DNA of 64,000 nucleotides from Bog-473 sp963809825 (GTDB lineage: Bacteria > Actinomycetota > Acidimicrobiia > Acidimicrobiales > RAAP-2). How positions within the stretch are numbered: the stretch's first letter is position 1; each line of letters starts with the position of its first letter. The translations under genes were made by a program, and so were the position numbers. Below the pieces are notes generated by a model that was not told the DNA's origin, did no database searches, and saw only the letters and a list, made by a program, of their open reading frames with translations. The stretch lies in NCBI GenBank assembly GCA_963809825.1, contig CAWELJ010000002.1:124001-188000 (forward strand). The letters run 5' to 3'. Shown in pieces: positions 1-8,559 of this stretch.

Positions 1-288
1 TCGCAGACACGCGAGGAGGCCGCTTCCACGACGCTGGCCGTGCTCTGGAACGGGAGCAGCATCGGCACCGGGGTGACCGCCGGCCGCCACAACGCGAGCG
101 TCCCGCTGGCTGCGCTCCTGCACGAGCCGTTCTCCGCACTCGGCAGCGCCGACCCGGCGATGGACGCTTCGCTCGTCGCCCATGCCACCCTCGGCAAGGT
201 GGCGGACTACCTCTGGGCCCGCACGCGGCCGTCGCGGACCGAGGCCGACCACATCACTGGGTTCTGCATCAAGGCGGCGATGCCATGA
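1..288 (+). CDS. TetR-family transcriptional regulator, C-terminal part (5' end outside window)
   Basis: The reading frame is open from the first base, so the gene is cut by the window edge and only about 95 C-terminal residues are visible. They are helical and end in a segment (HATLGKVADYLWART, then EADHITGFCIKA) typical of TetR ligand-binding domains. The DNA-binding domain is not in view, so the family call rests on the tail and on context. Its stop overlaps the start of the enoyl-CoA hydratase by ATGA, implying co-translation. By context it may be the regulator that binds the paired palindromes at 1133-1167. That link is inference. Confidence 0.55.
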   Translation, partial: SQTREEAASTTLAVLWNGSSIGTGVTAGRHNASVPLAALLHEPFSALGSADPAMDASLVAHATLGKVADYLWARTRPSRTEADHITGFCIKAAMP

Positions 289-1088
289 GTGACGCCGAAC
301 CCCTTGTCCTCGTCGACGTGGAAGAGCGCATCGCGACGATCACGCTGCAGCGGCCCGAGGCGCGGAACGCGCTGAGCCGCGCCGTGACCTTCGCCCTGTG
401 GGACGCGGTCGCAGCCGCGGGGGAGGACCCCGCCGTCGCCGTCGTGATCCTGACCGGGGCCGATCCGGCCTTCTGCGCGGGCGTCGACCTCAAGGAGGTC
501 ACCGGAGAGGCACCGCCCAGCGCAGCGCCCCGGGGTCCCGGCGAGGGACCGGAGCGCAGCGCCAACGGCCTGTACCGCTTCCTTCCCCTGATCGACAAGC
601 CGATCATCGGCGCCGTCAACGGCGTCGCGGTGACGGGTGGACTCGAGGTCGCGCTGCAGTGCACGTTTCTCGTGGCTTCGGAGAGGGCGAAGTTCGCCGA
701 CACCCACGCCCGGTTGGGCGTCATGCCGGGGGGCGGCATGACTGTCCTCATGGCCCAGACGATGGGGCTCCGCCGCGCCATCGAACTCTCGCTCACGGGG
801 AACTTCCTCACCGCCGAGGAGGCGTTGCGGGTCGGGCTCGTCAACCACGTCGTGCCGCACGAGCAGTTGCTGCCCTTCACCCGCCGGTTGGCCTCAGACA
901 TCGTGAGCAACGACGAGGTCAGCGTCCGCCGGCTGCTCGAGCACTATCGCCAGATCGCCAACGCAGCGACGCTCGACGAGGCGCATCTCATCGAGGGCTT
1001 CATGGCCGAGAGCTGGCAGCCGGGGACGAGCGACGTGGCGGCCCGACGGGCCGACGTGGCGGCCCGAGGCCGCCGGCTGACCTCGTGA
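285..1088 (+). CDS. enoyl-CoA hydratase/isomerase (crotonase) family protein
   Basis: A 267-residue crotonase-fold protein, the normal length for the family. It probably hydrates or otherwise converts an enoyl-CoA in cytosolic fatty-acid or related acyl-CoA breakdown. The substrate-binding and oxyanion signature is visible as GADPAFCAGVDLKE and then IGAVNGVAVTGGLEVAL, where the Glu sits at the first catalytic-acid position. The second classical glutamate region reads THARLGVMPGGGMT and lacks the usual Glu, so strict hydratase activity is not assured. The ATG start overlaps the upstream TetR stop by four bases. It is followed by an acyl-CoA dehydrogenase, consistent with a beta-oxidation-type cluster. 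Confidence 0.85.
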   Translation: MSDAEPLVLVDVEERIATITLQRPEARNALSRAVTFALWDAVAAAGEDPAVAVVILTGADPAFCAGVDLKEVTGEAPPSAAPRGPGEGPERSANGLYRFLPLIDKPIIGAVNGVAVTGGLEVALQCTFLVASERAKFADTHARLGVMPGGGMTVLMAQTMGLRRAIELSLTGNFLTAEEALRVGLVNHVVPHEQLLPFTRRLASDIVSNDEVSVRRLLEHYRQIANAATLDEAHLIEGFMAESWQPGTSDVAARRADVAARGRRLTS

Positions 1089-1132
1089 TCCGGTCGCGGG
1101 CCGCCGTGGCCGGGACGACGCCCCCGACGTCA

Positions 1133-1167
1133 GGAATTGAATTCCAGTAAGCAAGAATACTATTCTT
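1133..1167. promoter_or_regulatory. Paired palindromic operator with overlapping promoter, upstream of the acyl-CoA dehydrogenase
   Basis: Two odd-length perfect palindromes lie side by side: GGAATTGAATTCC (1133-1145) and AAGAATACTATTCTT (1153-1167). Both share GAATW-N-WATTC, and their centres (1139 and 1160) are 21 bp apart, two helical turns. A possible promoter is embedded, with TTGAAT (1137-1142) and TACTAT (1158-1163) spaced 15 bp, so a bound repressor would cover both elements. The AT-rich block stands out in GC-rich DNA. The upstream TetR-type gene is the obvious candidate binder. Confidence 0.6.
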
Positions 1168-1190
1168 ACCGGGACGAGGAAGGGGCCTGC

Positions 1191-2492
1191 ATGGGATGGG
1201 ACTTCGAGACCGACCCCGAGTACCAGGAGAAACTGGACTGGGCGGACGAGTTCGTGCGCGAGGAGGTCGAGCCGCTCGACTACCTGTTCCCGCATGAGCA
1301 GTTCGTGCCGCTGGACGGGACCCGGCGCGCCATCATCGACCCCCTCAAGGAGCAGGTGCGCCGGCAGGGGTTGTGGGCGACGCACCTCGGGCCCGATCTG
1401 GGAGGGCAGGGCTTCGGGCAGCTGAAGCTGGCGCTGCTGAACGAGATCCTCGGCCGCTCGCCGTGGGCGTCGACGGTCTTCGGCACCCAGGCACCCGACA
1501 CCGGCAACGCCGAGATCATCGCCCATTACGGCACGCCGGAGCAGAAGGCGCTCTATCTCCAGCCGTTGCTCGACGGAGAGATGTTCTCGAGCTTCTCCAT
1601 GACCGAGCCCCACGCGGGCGCGGATCCGACGCTGTTCACGACCCGGGCCGTCAAGGACGGCGACGAGTGGGTCATCAACGGGTGGAAGTACTTCTCCTCG
1701 AATGCGAAAACGTCGTCGTTCCTGATCGTCATGGCGGTGTCGAACCCGGAGTTGAGCCCGTACCAGGGGATGTCGATGTTCCTGGTGCCCACCGACACAC
1801 CCGGGGTCAACATCGTGCGCAACGTCGGCCTCTACGGTGAGCCGCTCAACGAGGGCTTCCATGCGTTGATCCACTACGAGGATGCCCGGGTACCCGAGGA
1901 GGCGTTGCTCGGCGGTGAGGGTCAGGCCTTCGCCGTCGCACAGACACGCCTCGGCGGGGGACGGATCCACCACGCCATGCGGACGATCGGGATGGCTCAG
2001 AAGGCGCTCGACATGATGTGTGAGAGGGCGCTCAGCCGGCAGACGACGGACGGCGTCCTGGCCGAGAAGCAGTTCGTGCAGGGCTACATCGCGGACTCCT
2101 ACGCCCAGCTGGTGCAGTTCCGGCTCTTCGTGCTGTACACGGCATGGGAGATCGACAAGTACAACGACTACAAACGCGTCCGCAAGGACATCTCCACCGC
2201 CAAGGTGATCATGCCGGGCGTCCTGCATGACGTTGCCTGGCGGGCCATGCAGGTCCACGGCGCACTCGGCACGACCAACGAGGTGCCGTTCTTCATGATG
2301 ATCCACGGCGCCGGGGTGATGGGGCTGGCCGACGGCCCCACCGAGGTGCACAAGGCCACGGTGGCCCGCCAGGTGCTGCGCGACTACGACCGCACGGACG
2401 GCATGTGGCCGACCCAGTGGATCCCGGGGAGATTGGAAGCCGCCAAAGCGAAGTTCGCCGAGCATTTCGAACTCGAGGTGGGGAACCTGTGA
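1191..2492 (+). CDS. acyl-CoA dehydrogenase family protein (ACAD10/11-like)
   Basis: About 433 residues with the full flavoprotein acyl-CoA dehydrogenase layout: helical N-terminal domain, central beta domain (FSMTEPHAGADPTLF, then VINGWKYFSSNAKTSSF) and helical C-terminal domain. The tail reads GLADGPTEVHKATVARQ, the variant seen in ACAD10/11-type enzymes rather than the YEGT of medium-chain enzymes. It would oxidise an acyl-CoA and pass electrons to ETF. I chose the ATG at 1191 because GAGGAAGG lies just upstream. An earlier in-frame ATG at 1137 falls inside the operator region and has no ribosome site. The gene is probably controlled through the palindromes at 1133-1167. Confidence 0.88.
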   Translation: MGWDFETDPEYQEKLDWADEFVREEVEPLDYLFPHEQFVPLDGTRRAIIDPLKEQVRRQGLWATHLGPDLGGQGFGQLKLALLNEILGRSPWASTVFGTQAPDTGNAEIIAHYGTPEQKALYLQPLLDGEMFSSFSMTEPHAGADPTLFTTRAVKDGDEWVINGWKYFSSNAKTSSFLIVMAVSNPELSPYQGMSMFLVPTDTPGVNIVRNVGLYGEPLNEGFHALIHYEDARVPEEALLGGEGQAFAVAQTRLGGGRIHHAMRTIGMAQKALDMMCERALSRQTTDGVLAEKQFVQGYIADSYAQLVQFRLFVLYTAWEIDKYNDYKRVRKDISTAKVIMPGVLHDVAWRAMQVHGALGTTNEVPFFMMIHGAGVMGLADGPTEVHKATVARQVLRDYDRTDGMWPTQWIPGRLEAAKAKFAEHFELEVGNL

Positions 2493-2549
2493 CGCTCGCC
2501 GTCGGGCTCGAGCCCGCCGGGACGGCGGACGACGGCCGGTGATCTGAGG

Positions 2550-3524
2550 GTGCGCGCCGCCGTCTGCCCCGCCTACGGCCCACCGGAGGTCGTGGAGATC
2601 CGGGACGTGCCGTCTCCGACCACCGGGGCGCACACCGCACGGGTCCGGGTGGCGGCCGCGGCCGTCAACTTTCCCGACGTCCTCTTGATCGCCGACGAGT
2701 ACCAGCTCTCCGTCCCCGTGCCGTTCATACCCGGGAGCGAGTTCGCCGGCGAGGTCCTCGAGGTGGCCGACGACGTGCGCAACGTGGTGGTGGGCGACCG
2801 CGTCTTCGGGGCCACGTTGGTAGGGGCCTTCGCGGAGGAAATCGTGGTCGCGGCGACGTCGTTGACCCCGATCCCCGAGGGGGTCGAGGCGCGTCACGCC
2901 GCTGCGTTCGGCGTGGCGCACCGGACCGCCTATCACGCGCTCCGCTCGTTCGCCCGCGTCCGACCCGGTGACGAGCTGATCGTGCTCGGCGCCGGCGGGG
3001 GAGTCGGCCTGGCGGCCGTGCAGCTCGGTGTCGTGCTGGGTGCGACCGTCACCGCCGTCGCGTCGTCGGCGGCGAAGCTCGACGTCGCCGAGGCCAACGG
3101 CGCCACCAGGCTGGTGGACCACACGGCGGGCGACCTGCGGGCGGCGCTCAAGGGCCTCCTGCCCGACGGCGCCGATGCCGTCATCGACCCGGTGGGCGGC
3201 CGCCTGTCGGAGGCGGCACTGCGGTCGCTGCACTACGGCGGCAGGTTCGTGACCGTCGGCTTCGCGGCCGGCGAGATCCCCCGCATCCCACTCAACCTGG
3301 TGCTGCTCAAGGGGATCTCGGTCACCGGCTTCCAGCTGCGCGATTTCGGCACCCATCAGCGGGACGAGCTCCAGCGCAACGAGGCCGAGCTCATGGTGCT
3401 GCTCGACTCCGGACGGGCGGCGCCCCACATCGGCGCCTCCTTCCCCCTCGAGGATGCGGCGGCGGCGCTGCGCTACGTCGCCGACGGGCACGCCGTGGGC
3501 AAGATCGTGCTCGAGGTCGGCTGA
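2550..3524 (+). CDS. NADPH:quinone oxidoreductase family protein (zinc-free MDR superfamily)
   Basis: A 324-residue medium-chain dehydrogenase/reductase. The N-terminal GroES-like domain (RAAVCPAYGPPEVVEI) is followed by a Rossmann domain with the nucleotide-binding loop LGAGGGVGLAAVQLG at about residues 147-161. No structural or catalytic zinc cysteines are seen, matching the quinone-oxidoreductase branch, which reduces quinones or enoyl groups with NADPH. The start is GTG, 57 bases after the acyl-CoA dehydrogenase, on the same strand and probably in the same transcript. A GC-rich stem-loop follows the stop. The physiological substrate cannot be told from sequence. Confidence 0.82.
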   Translation: MRAAVCPAYGPPEVVEIRDVPSPTTGAHTARVRVAAAAVNFPDVLLIADEYQLSVPVPFIPGSEFAGEVLEVADDVRNVVVGDRVFGATLVGAFAEEIVVAATSLTPIPEGVEARHAAAFGVAHRTAYHALRSFARVRPGDELIVLGAGGGVGLAAVQLGVVLGATVTAVASSAAKLDVAEANGATRLVDHTAGDLRAALKGLLPDGADAVIDPVGGRLSEAALRSLHYGGRFVTVGFAAGEIPRIPLNLVLLKGISVTGFQLRDFGTHQRDELQRNEAELMVLLDSGRAAPHIGASFPLEDAAAALRYVADGHAVGKIVLEVG

Positions 3525-3535
3525 GTCACCGCCCG

Positions 3536-3566
3536 GGGCCCCTGGGCCCGGGCCCGGCAGGGGCCC
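3536..3566 (+). terminator. GC-rich stem-loop after the quinone oxidoreductase, possible terminator
   Basis: GGGCCCCTG and CAGGGGCCC form a perfect 9-bp stem around a 13-base loop that is itself self-complementary. It begins 12 bases after the stop codon. No U-tract follows, so termination strength is uncertain. Confidence 0.5.
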
Positions 3567-3708
3567 TTCGGGGAGGAAAGCCCGGGTGGGCGGGGCCGTG
3601 TGCCGACGTCGGGCGCCCGCTCGCTCAGTGCTCCGGTATCAAGTTCACCCCCTGACCTGTCGATGACAGGAGGTCAGAGCTTCGGACGACGGGTGAGAGA
3701 CATGGGCG

Positions 3709-6030
3709 ATGGCGCCTCAGGGTGACCCAATTGATTCCGGCCGTGCCGGCCGGCGGGGGTTACCTGCCCGCGTGGACGTGCCGGGCCCCCGGCGACTGAA
3801 CCCGAGGAAGTTGGCCTATCTCATCGGTCCGGTGGCGTTCCTCGTCATCTTGCTGCTCATGCGTGTCGGCTACACGGCGCGGGAGTCGGCCTGGACCTGG
3901 CTCGGTGTCTTCGCCGCCATCTTCGTCCTGAACCTGATCGCCGATCACTTCTACGAGGAACGGCCGAACACCGTCACACTCAACCTGCGGGTCATGAGCC
4001 AGGTCGCAGCCGTGACCGCCGTGATCTACCTCACGGGTTGGGGACCCGTGCTCTGGGGGGCCTACGCCTTCATCGCGTTGGAGAACGTCGCACGGGGCGG
4101 ATCCCGGGTCTGGCGCACGACCGCCCTGTGGAGCCTCGTCGGTATGGTCGTCGGACAATTCAGCCTCACGCGAGGTTGGCTCCCTTCAGAGCTGACGCAC
4201 GCCCAATCGACGACGATGACCGTGCTGGGCGCCTTCATGCTCCTCTTCGTCATCCGCATGGCCGGGGCGATCATGGAGCAGAAGGAACGGCTGATGGAGC
4301 AGAAAGAGGAGGCGGAGGCGACGCTCCGGATGAGCGAGGACCGCTTCCGCTCCCTGATTCAGAACTCGTCGGACGTCACGATGATCCTCGACGAGGCCGG
4401 CGACTTCCGCTACGTGTCCCCCGCCATCAGAGATCTCCTGCAGTACGACCCGGACGAACTGGTGGGTCATCGCGCCACCGACTACGTCCACCCGGTCGAT
4501 CTCGAGATGGTCCAGAGGACGCTGGGCCCCGACTTCCAGGCCGGGCCGGGGACTGCGACGCTCGAGTTCCGCATGGTGCGGAGGGACGGGACCACGCGCG
4601 ACGTGGAGGCGGTCGTGTGCAACCAGACGGATCGCCCGTCGGTCGCCGGGTACGTGTCCAACATCCGGGACATCACCGAGCGCAAGAAATTCGAGGCCCT
4701 TCTCGCCCATCGCGCCCTCCACGACCCGCTGACCGGCCTGGCCAACCGCCAGCTGATCCTCGATCGCGCCGAACAGATGCTCGTGCGGGCCCGGCGCACC
4801 GGCGCACCGCTGGCCGCGCTCTTCATCGACCTGGACAACTTCAAGGACTCCAACGACTCGCTCGGGCACGGCGCCGGCGACCAGCTGCTGCAGATGGTCG
4901 CCGGTCGGTTGATCGGCATCCTGCGGGCCAGCGACACGGTGGGACGCCTCGGTGGGGACGAATTCGTGATCCTGGCGGACGGGGTGTCGCTGGCCGGCGG
5001 ACCGGAGGCGATCGCCGAGCGTGTCCACCAGGTGCTGAAGCCGCCCTTCCACATTCCGGGGATCGAGGGGATGTCCATCTGCATCTCGGCGAGCATCGGC
5101 ATCGCGGCGGGAGACCGCCCGACGGGCGAGGAGCTGCTGCGGGACGCCGACATCGCCCTCTACCGCGCCAAGGGGGCGGGTCGGGACCAGTCCGTCCTGT
5201 TCGAGCGGGCCATGCAGTCGGCCGCACGGGAGCGCCTCGCGATGAAGTCCGACTTGGAGAACGCTCTCGAGCGGAGCGAGTTCTTCCTGCTGTACCACCC
5301 GATCTTCGATCTCGACCGGGTGCAGGTCCAGGGCGTGGAGGCGCTCCTTCGGTGGGAGCACCCCACGAAGGGGACCATCATGCCCGACGTCTTCATCCCG
5401 GTGCTCGAGGAGAGCGGCCTGATCGTCGAAGTCGGCCGGTGGGTGCTCAACGAGGCTTGCCGGCAGGCCGGCGCGTGGCACAAGCAAGGACACCGGACCA
5501 GTGTCTCGGTCAACGTCTCCATGCGGCACCTCGAGTCGGATCGGCTGGTTGACGATGTGCGCGAGGCGCTCCGCATCGGGGACTTCGACCCGAGCCTGTT
5601 GGTCCTCGAGGTCACCGAGTCCGTCTTGATGAAGGATGCGGAAGCCACCGTCGCCCGTCTCAATCGGTTGAAGCAGCTGGGCGTGATGGTCGCCATCGAC
5701 GACTTCGGCACCGGGTACTCCTCGCTCGCCTATCTGCGGCAATTCCCCGTCGACGTGTTGAAGATCGATCGGTCGTTCGTCTCCGAGATGAGCCGGTCCC
5801 CCGATGCCGCGGCCCTGATCCATGCGCTCGTCGAGCTCGGTCGGACGCTCGGGCTGGTCACGTTGGCAGAGGGCATCGAGGAGCAGAATCAGCTGGACGG
5901 GCTCAGGGTCGAGCAGTGCGACCAGGGCCAGGGATTCATCTTCTCCCGTCCCGCCGCCGCGTCGGAGATCGAAAGGCTGCTCCACAGCACGTCACCGCTG
6001 GCGCTCGGCGCCGGTTCGGCGCCGGCCTGA
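3709..6030 (+). CDS. membrane-anchored PAS-GGDEF-EAL cyclic-di-GMP protein
   Basis: A 773-residue signalling protein that can make and/or degrade c-di-GMP. The N-terminal part (about residues 30-190) has several hydrophobic segments forming a membrane domain, followed by a short charged linker. A PAS domain (about 205-330) leads into the diguanylate cyclase domain with intact GGDEF at 415-419. An inhibitory-site RASD at 406-409, five residues before it, predicts product feedback. The EAL domain has EALLRW at about 544 and DDFGTGYSS at about 664, so catalytic residues for hydrolysis look present. It sits alone between a stem-loop and convergent genes. Which activity dominates cannot be told from sequence. 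Confidence 0.93.
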   Translation: MAPQGDPIDSGRAGRRGLPARVDVPGPRRLNPRKLAYLIGPVAFLVILLLMRVGYTARESAWTWLGVFAAIFVLNLIADHFYEERPNTVTLNLRVMSQVAAVTAVIYLTGWGPVLWGAYAFIALENVARGGSRVWRTTALWSLVGMVVGQFSLTRGWLPSELTHAQSTTMTVLGAFMLLFVIRMAGAIMEQKERLMEQKEEAEATLRMSEDRFRSLIQNSSDVTMILDEAGDFRYVSPAIRDLLQYDPDELVGHRATDYVHPVDLEMVQRTLGPDFQAGPGTATLEFRMVRRDGTTRDVEAVVCNQTDRPSVAGYVSNIRDITERKKFEALLAHRALHDPLTGLANRQLILDRAEQMLVRARRTGAPLAALFIDLDNFKDSNDSLGHGAGDQLLQMVAGRLIGILRASDTVGRLGGDEFVILADGVSLAGGPEAIAERVHQVLKPPFHIPGIEGMSICISASIGIAAGDRPTGEELLRDADIALYRAKGAGRDQSVLFERAMQSAARERLAMKSDLENALERSEFFLLYHPIFDLDRVQVQGVEALLRWEHPTKGTIMPDVFIPVLEESGLIVEVGRWVLNEACRQAGAWHKQGHRTSVSVNVSMRHLESDRLVDDVREALRIGDFDPSLLVLEVTESVLMKDAEATVARLNRLKQLGVMVAIDDFGTGYSSLAYLRQFPVDVLKIDRSFVSEMSRSPDAAALIHALVELGRTLGLVTLAEGIEEQNQLDGLRVEQCDQGQGFIFSRPAAASEIERLLHSTSPLALGAGSAPA

Positions 6031-6033
6031 GGG

Positions 6034-6537
6034 TCAGCTCGGGCGCCGGAGCGCAGCGTCCAGCCGTGGTGCGGCGGTCGCGGCCCAGGCGCCGATGACG
6101 GTGTCGAGCTCGTCGAACTGCTGCTCCGTGACGAACAGCCCGCGCGTGGGCACGGACGCGCCGAGTTCGACCAGGAGCGGCCGGAGGTGGACCTCGGGCG
6201 CGAGAGCGTGGATCGGCGCCGCGCCCGTCATGACGGGTATGCAGACCGTCCGGGCCAGTCCCTCGTTGGGGTAGCGGTCGAGGAACGCCTTCAAGAGGCC
6301 GGTATAGGTCGCCTTGTAGGTCGGCGACGCCACCACCACCACGTCACTGTCCGCCACCGAGTGCAAGAGCGCCTCCAGTGCAGGGGAGTCAGCGACGAAG
6401 AGCTCGGGGGCGTGGTCGGCCAGGTCGACGACCAGGAGGTCCGACGAGCTGCCCCCCAGCCGCTGCGCAACGGCGCGGGCGACGGTGAGCGTGCGCGAAC
6501 CGGCCTTGGGGTTCCCCACCACCACCGCGATCTTCAT
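6034..6537 (-). CDS. NADPH-dependent FMN reductase (SsuE/MsuE-like)
   Basis: A 167-residue flavodoxin-fold reductase. The N-terminus has the phosphate-binding loop VVGNPKAGSRT, and the middle has SPTYKATYTGLLKAFLDRYPNEG, characteristic of SsuE-type FMN reductases that feed reduced flavin to two-component monooxygenases. It starts at ATG 6537 with GGGAGGA just upstream. It ends three bases from the convergent GGDEF-EAL gene. No partner monooxygenase is adjacent, although two LLM-type flavin enzymes lie near 50-52 kb. The physiological partner is unknown. Confidence 0.88.
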   Translation of the reverse strand: MKIAVVVGNPKAGSRTLTVARAVAQRLGGSSSDLLVVDLADHAPELFVADSPALEALLHSVADSDVVVVASPTYKATYTGLLKAFLDRYPNEGLARTVCIPVMTGAAPIHALAPEVHLRPLLVELGASVPTRGLFVTEQQFDELDTVIGAWAATAAPRLDAALRRPS

Positions 6538-6593
6538 CGTGTCCTCCCAGGGCTCGTGACGACCGAACATCGGGACCGGGACACTAGCGAGGG

Positions 6594-7898
6594 TCAGGGG
6601 GCGGGATCCCGACCTCCCGGGGGCGGCCGGTTGGGATGCATGGAACGGGTCGAGATGGGCCCAGCCGCCGTGTGCTCCGGGCCCGCCGGGCCGAGCCGCG
6701 CCGCGTAGGCGCCGTAGCGGGCGGCCAGCGGGGACGCGCTGACGCCGTGGAGCAGGACGCTGAGGGCGATGGTCAGCGTCACCGCGCTCAGGACCACCTT
6801 CGACTCGGGCGGTGCCAGGGAGTCGACGGCGATGAGGCCGAAGACGATCGAGGCGAGGCCGCGGGGGCCGAACCAGCCCACGAAGGCCACGGTGGCGCGG
6901 TCCAGTCCGGTGCCGGCGAGGGCGATGGCCACCGGCGCCATACGGAGCACGGTGAGGGCCAGCAGGGCGAAGACGGCGGTGCGCCAACCGACGCCCTCGA
7001 GCCCCGGGATCAGCATGATGGCCCCGAAGATGAACCAGACCAGGAGCGACAGGAGCGTGCCTGCCTCTTCGGTGAACCGCAACTGGGCCTCGTCGTTGTG
7101 GTGGTCCAGGGTGCCGAAGGCCATGCCCGCGACGAAGGCGGCGATGAAGCCGTTCGTGCCCGCCAGGACGGAGCTCGAGTAGGCGAAGAGCGCCAGGCCC
7201 AGGACGGCGAGCGGGCGGACGCTCGGCGAGCTCCACCCGAGACGGCGGGTGAGGCCCAGGAGAACGGCCCCGACGACGCCGACGGCGATCCCGAGCCCGG
7301 CCCCGCCCACGAGCTCGCCCACCGCCGTGGTGAGGTGGGTGCCGCTCAGCGCCTCGGTCGTGACGGCCCCGGCGATGAAGAGGTTGACGAAGGGGGTGGC
7401 GATGCCGTCGTTGAGCCCGCTCTCCACGTTGATGAGCCGCCGGACGCCCGATGGCACCCGCTCGTCCGCCATGATGGACGCGCCGAGCGCAGCGTCGGTC
7501 GGGGCCACGATGGCACCGATGGCCGCGGCGACCCAGAGCCCGCTCCCGCCGAAGAGGAGCGCGGCGGCGCCGGCACCGGCGCCGATGGTGAGGGGGAGGC
7601 CGATCCCGAGGAGGCGCGCCGGGAGCGCGGCGTCCGCCCGCAGGGCCCGTACGTTCACCCGGGAGGCATCGGCGAAGAGCACGAGGGCCAGCGTCACCTC
7701 GGCCAGCGACCGGATGGTGGAGGAGTGCAGGTCGAAATGGACGATGTCCGTGGGACCGTGGGTGACGATCACGCCGAGCACGACGAACGCCATGGGGGCG
7801 GAGATGTCCCAGCGCTCGAGGCGCGCCGACACGAGGCCCCAGATGATCACGCAGGCCGAGACCACGGCGAGGGCGGTGAGGTTGAAGTCGTGGTCCAT
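6594..7898 (-). CDS. cation:proton antiporter (CPA family, sodium/proton exchanger domain)
   Basis: About 434 residues of mostly hydrophobic helices with the Na+/H+ exchanger arrangement. Conserved stretches include LALVLFADAS, AIVAPTDAALGASIM (the core ion-binding PTDA motif), NVESGLNDGIATPFVNL and GWFGPRGLASIVFGL. It would exchange Na+ or K+ for protons across the cytoplasmic membrane. The ATG at 7898 is preferred. A TTG 16 codons upstream (7946) is also open, and neither has a good ribosome site. It is same-strand with the FMN reductase but 56 bases away. No RCK/TrkA regulatory domain is present. Confidence 0.9.
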   Translation of the reverse strand: MDHDFNLTALAVVSACVIIWGLVSARLERWDISAPMAFVVLGVIVTHGPTDIVHFDLHSSTIRSLAEVTLALVLFADASRVNVRALRADAALPARLLGIGLPLTIGAGAGAAALLFGGSGLWVAAAIGAIVAPTDAALGASIMADERVPSGVRRLINVESGLNDGIATPFVNLFIAGAVTTEALSGTHLTTAVGELVGGAGLGIAVGVVGAVLLGLTRRLGWSSPSVRPLAVLGLALFAYSSSVLAGTNGFIAAFVAGMAFGTLDHHNDEAQLRFTEEAGTLLSLLVWFIFGAIMLIPGLEGVGWRTAVFALLALTVLRMAPVAIALAGTGLDRATVAFVGWFGPRGLASIVFGLIAVDSLAPPESKVVLSAVTLTIALSVLLHGVSASPLAARYGAYAARLGPAGPEHTAAGPISTRSMHPNRPPPGGRDPAP

Positions 7899-8110
7899 GG
7901 GTCCGCTGCCATTGTCGACGGCGGTCCCGCGTCGGATCAGGGCCAAAAGTCACCAAGGGGATGCCGGACCGCCCGCCCCCTCACGACGGGTGGGTGCGGG
8001 TGACCGCCGGAGCCTCGCGGGCTGATCCCGGCGCTCGTCCGGGATGCGGGCTAAACATTGCAGGTGCGGGCGGGAGACTCGCCGATCACGGACCAGAAGG
8101 AGCGTTGTAG

Positions 8111-8512
8111 ATGCTTGCCACGACATACCCGGTGCTCGATGCCTTCCTGACGATGCTGTACTTCTTCCTCTTCATCATCTGGATCTGGCTTCTGATCATG
8201 GTCTTCATGGACGTCTTCCGCAGCCACGACCTGGGTGGCATGGCCAAGGCACTGTGGGTGATCTTCATCATCATCCTGCCCTTCCTCGGGGTCTTCGTGT
8301 ACCTCATCGCCCGCGGCGGAAAGATGCACGAGCGGGCGGCGCAGCAGGCGGCGCAGCAGCAGAAGGCGTTCGACGAGTACGTGCGCCAGACGGCAGGAAC
8401 AGCGGGCGTCGACACGGCGTCGCAGCTGTCGAAGCTCGCCGACCTCAAGTCGCAGGGCGTCATCAACGATGCCGAGTTCGAATCACAGAAGGCCAAGATC
8501 CTGGCCAGCTAG
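8111..8512 (+). CDS. PLDc_N-type membrane protein with C-terminal SHOCT domain
   Basis: 133 residues. Two membrane helices (about 11-32 and 45-67) form the phospholipase-D-nuclease N-terminal type anchor. A Gln/Ala-rich linker follows, then a SHOCT helical hairpin (QLSKLADLKSQGVINDAEFESQKAKILAS) at the C-terminus. SHOCT domains are small oligomerisation or tail modules, and the exact function is unknown. An AAGGAGCG ribosome site precedes the ATG. It is a very close paralogue of 27052-27456, similar across the whole length, and shares the anchor type with 17696-17926. It probably has a membrane or stress role, which is inference. Confidence 0.8.
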   Translation: MLATTYPVLDAFLTMLYFFLFIIWIWLLIMVFMDVFRSHDLGGMAKALWVIFIIILPFLGVFVYLIARGGKMHERAAQQAAQQQKAFDEYVRQTAGTAGVDTASQLSKLADLKSQGVINDAEFESQKAKILAS

Positions 8513-8559
8513 TCGGCCTCGTCCGCCCTCTCCTTCACCGAGAAGGCCGGGAGGGAGTG

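Noticed and set aside
894..3491. An 865-codon minus-strand frame opposite the acyl-CoA dehydrogenase and quinone oxidoreductase
   Set aside because: Low-complexity, charge-rich composition and exact antisense overlap with conserved genes.
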